64,000 bases of DNA from Psychrobacter urativorans. GTDB taxonomy: Bacteria > Pseudomonadota > Gammaproteobacteria > Pseudomonadales > Moraxellaceae. This document shows positions 1 to 8,315 of the stretch, piece after piece. A program made the translations under genes and the position numbers. Position 1 is the stretch's first letter; every line of letters begins with the position of its first letter. The notes below the pieces were generated by a model. It worked only from the letters and a program-made list of their open reading frames with translations. It did not search any database and had not been told where the DNA came from. Location: contig NZ_CAJHBR010000002.1 in assembly GCF_904846695.1 (NCBI RefSeq), forward strand, positions 62,001 to 126,000, in the 5' to 3' direction.

Positions 1-385
1 AATTGCTCAGATGATGCTATTGGCTATAGAAGATGTACATAGGCTACCTAATTTTCGTTATGAAAATTTATGCTGTGTTTTACTATGGATATGACTTAAA
101 GGAATTTATAATTTGAGTCGTAAGCTTATATGATGTGAAGCTAAGTTAATTTGACACCCTATTGAAGACGCACTTATCTAGTTTTTGCTGATGCTGTTTT
201 TTTGGATTAGCTACTTTTTAATTCAGCTACTTTGGATTAGCTACTTTTGAAGTAGCTATTTAGCAAATTTTATACCCTTATAAAGCCATTACTGCTAAAG
301 CCTGCATTCATAAACTTATTGTCTGTAAAGCTTGTATCGATTGCACACTGCCTTTTATTCTAAAATTCGAAATTGAGAGTACGTC
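1..385. other. Leader region upstream of cysI
   Basis: No gene is visible here. Two direct copies of a 17-base stretch (TTGGATTAGCTACTTTT, around 202-218 and 232-248, 30 bp apart) lie within a run of related GCTACTTT words. Promoter and regulator (for example CysB) sites for cysI would be expected in this stretch, but none can be assigned from sequence alone. Confidence 0.4.
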
Positions 386-2071
386 ATGTATCAATATAAT
401 TATGCTGATCAAGCTTTGGTTGAGGAACGGGTTGCCCAATTTCGCGACCAGACTCAACGCTTCTTAAAAGGTGAGCTGCCAGAAGAGCAGTTTTTGCCAC
501 TGCGTTTGCAGAATGGCCTCTATATTCAGCGCTATGCACCTATGCTGCGTATCGCCATTCCTTATGGTCTGCTTGCAAGCTATCAATTGCGCAAATTGGC
601 AGAAATCACTCGTAAATATGACAAAGGCTATGGCCACTTCACCACTCGTACTAATATCCAGCTTAACTGGCCAAAACTAGAAGATGTACCCGATATTTTA
701 GCTGAGCTTGCGACCGTACAGATGCACGCCATTCAGACTTCTGGCAACTGTATTCGCAATACCACTACGGACCCTTACGCTGGTATTCATCAAGCAGAAA
801 TTGCTGATCCGCGTCCCTATTGCGAAATTATCCGTCAGTGGTCGACCTTTCATCCTGAATTTGCTTTCTTACCCCGCAAGTTTAAGATTGCGGTTATCGG
901 TACTGAGAATGACCGTGCTGCTACCCAAGTTCATGATGTTGGCTTACATGTGAAAACCAATGACGCCGGCGAGATTGGCTTTGAAGTGATAGTTGGCGGT
1001 GGTTTGGGTCGTACGCCAGTGATTGGTAAAGTGATCAATGAGTTCTTACCACGTGAGCATCTACTGAGCTATCTAGACGCTATTTTGCGGGTCTATAACT
1101 TGCACGGTCGCCGTGATAATAAATATAAAGCTCGTATCAAGATATTAGTAGAGAGCATGGGTGGCCGAGAGTTTGCTAAGTTGGTCGATGCTGAATGGCA
1201 AGCCCATACTAAAGACGGTGCTTTAACATTGACAGCAGACAACTTCGCCACGGCTAGCAGCTTCTTTAGTGCGCCTGATTACGTAGCAATTGATGCGCTA
1301 CAAGTACAGTCTGAGCTGCAAAAGCTACTGAGTGAAAATAAAGATTTTAGTAATTGGTACACCCAAAATACAGTCGCTCATAAAATAGGCGGCTATCGTG
1401 CGGTAGTGATCTCTCTAAAAGCCGGCTTAGTCGACGGTCGCTATGTGCCCTCCGGCGATGTCAGTGATACGCAGATGGATACCTTAGCTGACTTGTCTGA
1501 CCAATATAGCTTTGGTGAGCTACGTGGCACGTATCAGCAAAATCTGGTATTCGCTGACGTACAAGTTAGTCACTTATATGAGTTATGGCAGCAGTTAGAT
1601 AAGCTGCATTTAGCCCGTGCTAATATCAATACTTTAACCGATATGATTGTCTGCCCTGGCTGGGATTATTGCTCACTTGCCAATGCTACCACTCACAATA
1701 TCGCTGAACAAATTGAAAAACAATTCAATGATCTTGACTACTTATATGACTTAGGTGATATACGTCTCAATATGTCGGGCTGTATGAACGCTTGTGCCCA
1801 TCACCATGTTGGCGATATCGGTATCTTAGGGGTCGATAAAAAAGGCGAGCACTGGTATCAAATCAGCTTGGGCGGTAATTCTAGCGATGATGCCAAATTA
1901 GGTAAAATACTAGGTAAAGCGGTTCCAGCCTCTGACGTCGCTAGCACTCTACAGACTATTTTAGACGTTTATCTTGAGATACGTGCTAATAGTGACAACG
2001 AGGTTGAGGGCTTTGGCGAAGTGATTAATCGCGTAGGCATTGCCCCATTCAAGGAGAAGGTCTATGGGTAA
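386..2071 (+). CDS. cysI: Sulfite reductase hemoprotein (nitrite/sulfite reductase family), CysI
   Basis: This is a siroheme/[4Fe-4S] enzyme that reduces sulfite to sulfide with six electrons in assimilatory sulfur metabolism. It has 561 residues, close to the usual 550-570. The N-terminal ferredoxin-like half carries a conserved substrate and siroheme region (FTTRTNIQLNW, about residues 86-96). The cluster cysteines appear near the C-terminus as CPGWDYC (C-x5-C) and CMNAC (C-x3-C), so the cofactor site looks complete. No CysJ flavoprotein is encoded nearby. As with Pseudomonas-type CysI, electrons may therefore come from ferredoxin or another donor; this is inference. The stop codon overlaps the start of the DUF934 gene by 8 bases, which suggests translational coupling. 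cysG, which makes siroheme, lies 4.3 kb downstream. A nitrite reductase role is possible but less likely given cysH alongside. Confidence 0.9.
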   Translation: MYQYNYADQALVEERVAQFRDQTQRFLKGELPEEQFLPLRLQNGLYIQRYAPMLRIAIPYGLLASYQLRKLAEITRKYDKGYGHFTTRTNIQLNWPKLEDVPDILAELATVQMHAIQTSGNCIRNTTTDPYAGIHQAEIADPRPYCEIIRQWSTFHPEFAFLPRKFKIAVIGTENDRAATQVHDVGLHVKTNDAGEIGFEVIVGGGLGRTPVIGKVINEFLPREHLLSYLDAILRVYNLHGRRDNKYKARIKILVESMGGREFAKLVDAEWQAHTKDGALTLTADNFATASSFFSAPDYVAIDALQVQSELQKLLSENKDFSNWYTQNTVAHKIGGYRAVVISLKAGLVDGRYVPSGDVSDTQMDTLADLSDQYSFGELRGTYQQNLVFADVQVSHLYELWQQLDKLHLARANINTLTDMIVCPGWDYCSLANATTHNIAEQIEKQFNDLDYLYDLGDIRLNMSGCMNACAHHHVGDIGILGVDKKGEHWYQISLGGNSSDDAKLGKILGKAVPASDVASTLQTILDVYLEIRANSDNEVEGFGEVINRVGIAPFKEKVYG

Positions 2072-2654
2072 TCATCACATCTTCAACAACACTGGGGTCG
2101 ATATTAGCGGCCAAGATCGCTGGCAAGCGCTAACTACCGCTGATCTGCCTGACGGTATTGCCTTGGCTCACGTGACTTTATTTGAGCTGCTGCACAAACA
2201 AGAAAAAATCGACGTATTAGTGCCACTGACTGACTTATTAGATAGCAAAGGTGCGCTGGCAGGTGGTCTACTGCATGAAGTTTATGAGTTGCTAGCGGAT
2301 CATAGCAGTCGCCTAGGCATTTGGTTGACCTCCAATACGGATGCTGATGCATTAGCTGGATTGAGCGAGTTTTTATTGCAACAAGCCTTGATTGTCATTC
2401 ATGTACCGCTGTTTGCTGATGGCCGTGATTTTAGTTTTGTACAAACTTTACGCCAACTAGGCTATCAAGGTGAGATTCGCATCGCTGGTGCCTTTGGCCG
2501 TGATCAAATTGCTTATCTATTACGAGTCGGCGTTGACAGCTTTGTATTAAGCGCGCATAACTTGAAATCAGATATAAGCCAAGCCTTTACTGCGCTGGCT
2601 AGTAGCTATGATGGTCAAAATGCAGCTGCCTTGCCTATGTTCGCTAATGGCTAG
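2064..2654 (+). CDS. DUF934 family protein coupled to sulfite reductase
   Basis: This is a 196-residue protein of the DUF934 family, which in many proteobacteria sits directly after a CysI-type sulfite reductase. The biochemical function is not established. I chose ATG 2064 because AAGGAGAAGG lies just before it; the longer reading frame to 2040 would need TTG. The gene overlaps the cysI stop codon by 8 bases. The sequence is soluble-looking, with no signal peptide, no membrane segment and no cysteine cluster. Family members are often described as oxidoreductase-like or as an accessory to sulfite reduction, but nothing seen here proves that. A hydrophobic-acidic motif VLVPLTDLLD lies near residue 53. 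Confidence 0.8.
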   Translation: MGNHHIFNNTGVDISGQDRWQALTTADLPDGIALAHVTLFELLHKQEKIDVLVPLTDLLDSKGALAGGLLHEVYELLADHSSRLGIWLTSNTDADALAGLSEFLLQQALIVIHVPLFADGRDFSFVQTLRQLGYQGEIRIAGAFGRDQIAYLLRVGVDSFVLSAHNLKSDISQAFTALASSYDGQNAAALPMFANG

Positions 2655-2784
2655 ATTATTTAGAAACCCTATTTTTATATTTTTATGACTAACTTTGCTA
2701 TCAACGATCTACTAATTTTAATAGCACAAATTATTTATAGTAATAACCATTAATTTTAATTTACCCTAAATCAAGGATCATATA

Positions 2785-3423
2785 ATGAGTCAGCTACACC
2801 CTAGTCTAGATATCGATCAAGCCAATCAACAGCTACAAGGTAAGTCACCTGAGCAAATCGTCGAATGGGCGCTAAGCCAAGCCAAAAACCCAATTATCAC
2901 TACCAACTTCCGCCCTTATGAGTCAGCGATTTTGCACTTAGTGGCCAAACAGCGCCCAGACATCACTGTACTATGGGTAGATTCAGGCTATAACACTGAC
3001 GCGACTTATAAATTTGCTAATAAAGTTATCAGTGACTTAAACCTTAACGTCATCACTTATATTCCTAAGCAAACTTCTGCCCATCGTGACGTCACTATGC
3101 AAGGTATTCCTGGGATTGATAATCCACTCCATGACGAGTTCACTGATCAAGTGAAGCTTGAGCCATTTCGCCGTGCGCTTAATGAGCTAAAGCCTGACGT
3201 TTGGTTTAACGCTATCCGTAAAGATCAAACCGAATTCCGTCAAGGGCTTGATGTGCTTAGTTTGTCTAAAGATGGGGTGTTAAAAGTTGCACCGCTGTTT
3301 GAAAAAACCGACGCCGATCTAGATGTTTACCTTCAAGAAAATGATTTGCCAAACGAGTTTGACTACTTTGATCCTACTAAAGTAGAAGAGCATCGCGAAT
3401 GTGGTTTGCATACTCAGCTGTAA
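2785..3423 (+). CDS. cysH: Phosphoadenosine phosphosulfate reductase family, CysH-like (short form)
   Basis: This is likely the thioredoxin-dependent reductase that turns PAPS (or APS) into sulfite, feeding CysI upstream. The catalytic C-terminal motif RECGLH is present at the extreme end. Other family landmarks are WVDSGYNTDATYKF and the region WFNAIRKDQTEFR, equivalent to the R-R-x-Q-S-x-x-R segment of E. coli CysH. The CC and CxxC pairs of iron-sulfur APS reductases are absent, so it resembles the cluster-free PAPS type. Two features are odd. The nucleotide loop usually written SSSFG reads TTNFRPYES. The protein is 212 residues against about 244, because a stretch of roughly 30 residues before the catalytic cysteine is missing. 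The start has an AAGGA ribosome site 8 bases upstream. Confidence 0.82.
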   Translation: MSQLHPSLDIDQANQQLQGKSPEQIVEWALSQAKNPIITTNFRPYESAILHLVAKQRPDITVLWVDSGYNTDATYKFANKVISDLNLNVITYIPKQTSAHRDVTMQGIPGIDNPLHDEFTDQVKLEPFRRALNELKPDVWFNAIRKDQTEFRQGLDVLSLSKDGVLKVAPLFEKTDADLDVYLQENDLPNEFDYFDPTKVEEHRECGLHTQL

Positions 3424-3445
3424 GTTTTCCCTATTACTAAACGCT

Positions 3446-3480
3446 AAAAGCCTTTTCATGACGAAAAGGCTTTTTTTATT
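3446..3480. terminator. Bidirectional terminator between cysH and WG-repeat gene
   Basis: The arms AAAAGCCTTTTC and GAAAAGGCTTTT flank a five-base loop and are followed by a T run on plus and an A run on the other side. It can serve both the cysH transcript and the converging WG-repeat gene. Confidence 0.8.
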
Positions 3481-3489
3481 TAAAATTTA

Positions 3490-4461
3490 TTACTTTAATC
3501 GTTTTCCTGCTCTATCGATGTAGAACCACTCCCCATCTTTTTGCACATGAGCCGTGCCGTCAGCAAAGGGATAGGCAAAAGGAATATCATCATATATTAG
3601 AGGGATTTTAATCTCTCCCTTTATATCAATAAATCCATGTTTGCCTTGGTTATCTTTACCATTATTATAAACAAGCGCTAATCCATTAACAAAAGGGAAA
3701 ACCACGCTATGATTCAACTCTTTGACTACCCTATTTGATCTATCAATGATCATAAACTTATTATCATGGTTAACGACTGCTAAAGCACCTGAAAACCAAG
3801 TTACGCTATCATACTCGATAGGTATAACGATATTATTTGAGCTATCAATAAATCCAAACTTCTCATTTTTCTCAACTGCCGCTAATCCCTCTTTAAAAGA
3901 AATAGTAGAATCATAGTCATAAGGGATAATCAGTTTATTATTAATGTCAATGTAGCCATCCTTTCCCTTTATCTCTACGGCAGACAATCCTTCAGAAAAA
4001 CCAATTAAATCATCGTATATTATTGGAATAATCACTTGTCCCTGTTTATCAATAACTCCTCTTTTGCTATCGATCTCAACCACAGCTAAGCCCTCTTCAA
4101 ACGGGTAAGTGCTATCGTAGATAAAAGGTATTATTACTTCACCTTTTGTGTCTATATAACCTGATTTTTCGTGGTTATGTATACTGGCTAAACCTTCGAC
4201 AAAAGCTCCTAATAAATCGTATTCCGGTTTAATTTTTATTATGCCTTTTCGGTCAACGAAGCCATATTTGCTATTTTTTACAATACGAGCTAGGCCTTCA
4301 CTAAAGGAGCAATATTCGTCAAATTCAACACCTTGCGGCATCTTATACCCTGCGTCTAGTTCACATTCCGCCAGCGCTTGCGTACTGATCAGCAAGCCAA
4401 ATATCAGCCCAAAAATAGTGCCTGACTTTTTTAAAACCATCAAAACATTGCTAAAGTTCAT
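3490..4461 (-). CDS. Secreted WG-repeat protein
   Basis: This 323-residue protein is made almost entirely of WG (KWG-like) repeats. About eight units of roughly 40 residues read as G-[FY]-[IV]-D-x-x-G-x-I-x-I-P-x-x-Y-D followed by F-x-E-G-L-A. An N-terminal signal peptide with a hydrophobic core around residues 14-30, ending near ALA-EC, predicts export. No catalytic domain is visible; such repeats are usually taken as beta-rich binding or structural units, and the function is unknown. ATG 4461 is preferred over GTG 4467 because AAAGG lies 8 bases before the ATG. Codon use looks more AT-rich than in the cys genes around it, and the gene splits the sulfur cluster on the opposite strand, so it may be an insertion. 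A remarkable 8-bp tandem repeat lies immediately upstream. A second WG-repeat protein lies at 13967. Confidence 0.8.
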   Translation of the reverse strand: MNFSNVLMVLKKSGTIFGLIFGLLISTQALAECELDAGYKMPQGVEFDEYCSFSEGLARIVKNSKYGFVDRKGIIKIKPEYDLLGAFVEGLASIHNHEKSGYIDTKGEVIIPFIYDSTYPFEEGLAVVEIDSKRGVIDKQGQVIIPIIYDDLIGFSEGLSAVEIKGKDGYIDINNKLIIPYDYDSTISFKEGLAAVEKNEKFGFIDSSNNIVIPIEYDSVTWFSGALAVVNHDNKFMIIDRSNRVVKELNHSVVFPFVNGLALVYNNGKDNQGKHGFIDIKGEIKIPLIYDDIPFAYPFADGTAHVQKDGEWFYIDRAGKRLK

Positions 4462-4470
4462 AGTCACTGC

Positions 4471-4544
4471 CTTTAATACTTTAATACTTTAATACTTTAA
4501 TACTTTAATACTTTAATACTTTAATACTTTAATACTTTAATACT
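4471..4544. repeat. Octanucleotide tandem repeat (CTTTAATA)n, about nine copies
   Basis: Perfect head-to-tail copies of CTTTAATA run for about 74 bases and end only about 10 bases before the WG-repeat start codon, in its 5' untranslated or promoter region. On the coding strand the unit reads TATTAAAG, and the last copy supplies the AAAG part of the ribosome binding site. Perfect copies of an 8-mer suggest slippage-prone, recently changing DNA. Confidence 0.95.
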
Positions 4545-4736
4545 AAGATTATGGGCTGTTTTAACTCCGCTTACCTCAGTTAATTGATGAAAACTTATAA
4601 CTATTTTCATAAGAACACATCAGTCCGCACTAATAACCACATTAGCCATAGTTTAATGGCACAATAAGTTGAAATAATAAGCTAAAACAATAGCCAGCTA
4701 TTACTACTAACCGCAGCATTAAAAAAGGATTCCTTT

Positions 4737-6041
4737 ATGGCTAGCCAAAACCGCAGTAGTATCTCTAAAATAATGAATAATGACACCTTGCAACATGCCC
4801 GCTATTTAGCCGTTGCTAAGACGAGAGCTAAAGTATTAAAAGCGTTTTCAATGGTCATACCTATGCCCCGACCGCTACTATTCGTCGGTGATAAGTCTTG
4901 TCATGAGCTGTGCGACATGATTATCAATGAAGGTGGCACTAAGGTATTTATCGTTACTGATGCGGTGCTTAATAAGCTTGGCGTACCAGCAAAAGTTACC
5001 GACTATCTGCAAGCTAATAATATTGAGTATGTTATTTATGATGGCATCACCCCTGATCCTACTTTTAAAGTAGTTGAAGACGGTTTACGCCAGTCTAAAA
5101 ATGCCAATTGCGACGCTGTGCTAGCTATCGGTGGCGGTTCAGTCATTGATGCTGCAAAAATGATTGCTATGAGTCAAGGTAATAACTGTCAGCCAAAACA
5201 GCTGATTGGATTATTCAAAGCCCGTAAGCCTTGCATGCCATTATATTGCATCCCTACCACAGCGGGCACTGGCTCAGAGGCAACTATCGGTGCCGTAGTA
5301 TCCGATGATAAGACTCATCAAAAAGCCATTTCTATCGATCCAAAAATGGTGCCGTTGGCCGCCGCTATCGATCCAGCTATTATGCAAGGTATGCCACCCC
5401 ATATCACTGCTGACACTGGTATCGATGTGCTCACTCATGCGTTAGAGGCATGGATGAGTGTTAATGCTGGCGCTGAAACGGACTACTATGCGGCGTCTGC
5501 AACTAAAGGGGTGATGGAGTATCTACCTATAGCTTATAAGGATGGCACCAATATAAAAGCTCGTGAAGAGATGGGTATTGCCGCACATTACGGTGGCATT
5601 GCTTTTAACAAAGCTGGTTTAGGTTACGTTCATGCTATCGCTCACCAATTAGGCGCACATTACGGTATTCCTCATGGTCGTGCCAATGCTATTGTCTTGC
5701 CCTACGTATTAGATCTAAACCGTAAAGCTAGTGAAAAACGCTTGGCAATTTTAGCGAAAAAAATCGGTATCGTTGAGAGTGGCAAGGTAGGTAGTAGTGA
5801 CGGTGACATAGCGGATAACCTAATCGCTAAGGTTAGAGAGTTACTAGCGACTGTGAACATCGATCCGACAGTCAAAGGCATGCAAACTAGCGATTTCGAT
5901 AGCATGGCTAAAGCGGCAGCTAAAGAAGTTAGCGATACTTACGCCGTGCCAACTTATATGCCAGCATCGGGTATCAAACAGATTTTGACTAGAATTAAGC
6001 AAGCTAGTGATAAAAAAGAGGCTGAACAAGCTACAGCTTAA
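4737..6041 (+). CDS. Iron-containing alcohol dehydrogenase (group III)
   Basis: This is a NAD(P)-dependent dehydrogenase of the Fe-ADH superfamily with 434 residues. The nucleotide motif GGGSVIDAAK is near residue 137, followed by the substrate and metal region with TTAGTGSEAT. Metal-ligand motifs are ADTGIDVLTHALE and, further on, HAIAHQLGAHYGIPHG, where the histidines bind the divalent metal. The N-terminal 40 residues are longer than in many relatives. The substrate could be ethanol, butanol, 1,3-propanediol or another alcohol and cannot be read from sequence. ATG follows a good AAAAAGGA ribosome site. The gene stands alone between the WG gene and cysG and ends at a hairpin at 6099. Confidence 0.88.
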   Translation: MASQNRSSISKIMNNDTLQHARYLAVAKTRAKVLKAFSMVIPMPRPLLFVGDKSCHELCDMIINEGGTKVFIVTDAVLNKLGVPAKVTDYLQANNIEYVIYDGITPDPTFKVVEDGLRQSKNANCDAVLAIGGGSVIDAAKMIAMSQGNNCQPKQLIGLFKARKPCMPLYCIPTTAGTGSEATIGAVVSDDKTHQKAISIDPKMVPLAAAIDPAIMQGMPPHITADTGIDVLTHALEAWMSVNAGAETDYYAASATKGVMEYLPIAYKDGTNIKAREEMGIAAHYGGIAFNKAGLGYVHAIAHQLGAHYGIPHGRANAIVLPYVLDLNRKASEKRLAILAKKIGIVESGKVGSSDGDIADNLIAKVRELLATVNIDPTVKGMQTSDFDSMAKAAAKEVSDTYAVPTYMPASGIKQILTRIKQASDKKEAEQATA

Positions 6042-6350
6042 ATATATTTAAGCTAATTTTGCTTAACCGTTGTGCTTAATCATTGTGCTGAACCAGCAGG
6101 GCATATTACTAGTAGCGTAATATGCCCTTATTTATGTCGATTAGGGCTGAAAATACATAGTTCTATACAGTGCTCACCCCTTATCTGCGCTGGTTCTTTG
6201 TAGCTTAGCTATTCCCTTTGTCATCAAAAATCGATTTTAATATCCCAATAACGACTATGCTAATGCCAATTCACTAGATGAGCCTATGCCAGCTATGCTC
6301 CATAATAGCGATATAAATTAAATCCTATTAAAATGTGAATTTTAAATACT
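6042..6350. other. Intergenic region before cysG
   Basis: Apart from the hairpin at 6099-6127, nothing recognisable is seen. The cysG start codon has no clear Shine-Dalgarno sequence in front of it. Confidence 0.4.
6099..6127. terminator. Hairpin downstream of the alcohol dehydrogenase
   Basis: GGGCATATTAC and GTAATATGCCC are perfect 11-base arms around a seven-base loop. The following sequence is only weakly T-rich (TTATTTATG), so it may be a weak terminator or an RNA-stabilising hairpin. Confidence 0.6.
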
Positions 6351-8120
6351 ATGAATACCTTTCCGCTGTTTTTTAAATTAGCAGGTCGCAAAGTGCTTAT
6401 CGTCGGCGGCGGCGATGTGGCACTACGTAAGGCAGATTTGCTCAGCCGTGCAGGTGCTGCTATCACTATCCTTGCGCCTAGCATTTGCCCTGAGTTACAA
6501 GCATTACTGAGCAATAATAAAAGGCCGGCAACAGAAAGCCAGCACCAGTTAATATTTGAAAACTATCACAAATCTTATATGGCTGGCGCGCGTGTCATCA
6601 TTGCTGGAACCGATGACGAAGCCCTCAATCATCAAATTCATGCTGATGCCACTGAGCTTAATATTCCGGTCAACGTCGTTGATACCCCGCATTTATGTGA
6701 TTTTATTTTCCCGGCTATCGTCGATCGCAATCCGATTGTGATTGGTATCTCATCCAACGGCAAAGCGCCGGTATTAGCGCGTTTATTACGTGCCAGACTT
6801 GAGACTCTAATTCCGCAAGGCTATGGCAAACTGGCTAAGCTGGCTGGAGACTTTCGCGCAGAAGTTAAGACCAAAATTCCAACTTTGACAGGCCGTCGAC
6901 AGTTTTGGGAGCGCGCCTTTGAAGGACAAGTTAGTGAGTTGATGTTCGCTGGTAATGAAATCCAAGCCGCAGCGCAACTGCAAGCTGACTTAGACCGTAC
7001 GGCAGCACAGATTGTTAAAGACAGTTTGCTTAGTAGCAAGGCTATTGATAATAATGATCCTCAACAGTCTGACCAACACTTTGATTCGTCAGCCGAAACA
7101 ACCCGCTCAAGTAGCGTCCCTTCACGGTTAGAAGATAATGGCGTTCATCACAGTGACGGTGACAGTCATAGCCATCCAGCCACTAAAGCTGTGCAGCCAG
7201 TAGGTGAAGTCTATATCGTGGGTGCCGGCCCTGGTGATCCAGAGTTATTAACCTTTAAAGCCTTACGTTTAATGCAACAAGCCGACATCGTCTTTTATGA
7301 TGCTCTAGTGTCTCCGCAAGTGTTAGACCTTTGCCGCCGTGATGCTGATAAAGTATTCGTTGGTAAAAAACGTAGCAATCATGCGGTAGCACAGCTTGGT
7401 ATTAATGAATTGTTAGTCAATGAGGCTAAAAAAGGTCGGCGGGTAGTACGGCTAAAAGGGGGTGATCCCTTTATTTTCGGACGTGGTGGTGAAGAGATTG
7501 AGAGCTTACGGGCGCACAATATCCCTTATCAAGTAGTGCCCGGTATCACCGCCGCTAATGCCGCTGCTAGCTATGCTGGCATTCCACTGACTCATCGTGA
7601 TCATTCGCAGTCAGTACGTTTTGTCACTGGCTTCTTAAAAGCGGGCGCGCCTAATAATAACTTTGAAAGCTTTCTTAACACTGATGAGACCGTCGTGTTC
7701 TATATGGGCCTGCATTCGCTGGCACGGTTGACTGAAGGCTTAATTGAAGCAGGTCGCAGTAGCGATACCCCTATTGCTATCGTCTCTAATGCCAGTATGG
7801 CCAATCAGCAAGTGCTAACGGGAACGCTGGCGACAATCAACGAGCTACAAGAGAAAAACCAACTGCCAACCCCAGCATTATTGATCATGGGTGATGTCGT
7901 GGCGCTACACCATGACTTAGCTTGGTACAAGCTAAATGAACAGCCGCACAACTCTAGTGATACTGCTGATAATTGGCTACGTGAAGGCACGGCTGCTACT
8001 CCAAAGGATGAATTGCTAGCTAACCACCCTGCACGCCAGCAAGCCCATGCCCTCTCAATGGTGGCTAATCTTGCTGATCAAAAACAGGCTGATAGTTTAG
8101 AGCAGTTAATTATTAGTTAG
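6351..8120 (+). CDS. cysG: Siroheme synthase CysG (multifunctional)
   Basis: This bifunctional protein makes siroheme for CysI. The N-terminal domain (about residues 1-225) is the NAD-dependent precorrin-2 dehydrogenase/ferrochelatase, with the dinucleotide motif VLIVGGGDVALRKA near residue 15 and the conserved ISSNGKAPVLARLLR. The C-terminal domain (about 285-530) is uroporphyrinogen-III C-methyltransferase, recognised by VYIVGAGPGDPELLT, VRLKGGDPFIFGRGGEE and VVPGITAANAAASYAGIPLTHR. At 589 residues it is well above the usual 457. The excess is a serine-, histidine- and aspartate-rich linker near residues 230-283 and a polar tail of about 55 residues. Its co-location with cysI and cysH fits a shared role in sulfate assimilation. 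A strong terminator follows. Confidence 0.93.
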   Translation: MNTFPLFFKLAGRKVLIVGGGDVALRKADLLSRAGAAITILAPSICPELQALLSNNKRPATESQHQLIFENYHKSYMAGARVIIAGTDDEALNHQIHADATELNIPVNVVDTPHLCDFIFPAIVDRNPIVIGISSNGKAPVLARLLRARLETLIPQGYGKLAKLAGDFRAEVKTKIPTLTGRRQFWERAFEGQVSELMFAGNEIQAAAQLQADLDRTAAQIVKDSLLSSKAIDNNDPQQSDQHFDSSAETTRSSSVPSRLEDNGVHHSDGDSHSHPATKAVQPVGEVYIVGAGPGDPELLTFKALRLMQQADIVFYDALVSPQVLDLCRRDADKVFVGKKRSNHAVAQLGINELLVNEAKKGRRVVRLKGGDPFIFGRGGEEIESLRAHNIPYQVVPGITAANAAASYAGIPLTHRDHSQSVRFVTGFLKAGAPNNNFESFLNTDETVVFYMGLHSLARLTEGLIEAGRSSDTPIAIVSNASMANQQVLTGTLATINELQEKNQLPTPALLIMGDVVALHHDLAWYKLNEQPHNSSDTADNWLREGTAATPKDELLANHPARQQAHALSMVANLADQKQADSLEQLIIS

Positions 8121-8142
8121 CTTACTCATGAAACCCGGTTAT

Positions 8143-8180
8143 AAAAAACCACATCCGTCGTTAAGCGGATGTGGTTTTTT
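8143..8180 (+). terminator. Rho-independent terminator after cysG
   Basis: The stem AACCACATCCG/CGGATGTGGTT is flanked by A6 and T6 runs and starts about 20 bases after the cysG stop codon. Confidence 0.9.
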
Positions 8181-8315
8181 ATTATCTTGCTAATTGTCTT
8201 ACTAAATATAAGCTCAGTCATATTATGATTCTTACTATAGCCTAGCAAGCCCAGCAAATCCTGCTAATTCTTGCTAGAATAAAGCCTTTATATTAACTTT
8301 AATAATAGCCCTCTT

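Noticed and set aside
4471..4544. CRISPR-like array
   Set aside because: The units are head-to-tail 8-mers with no spacers.
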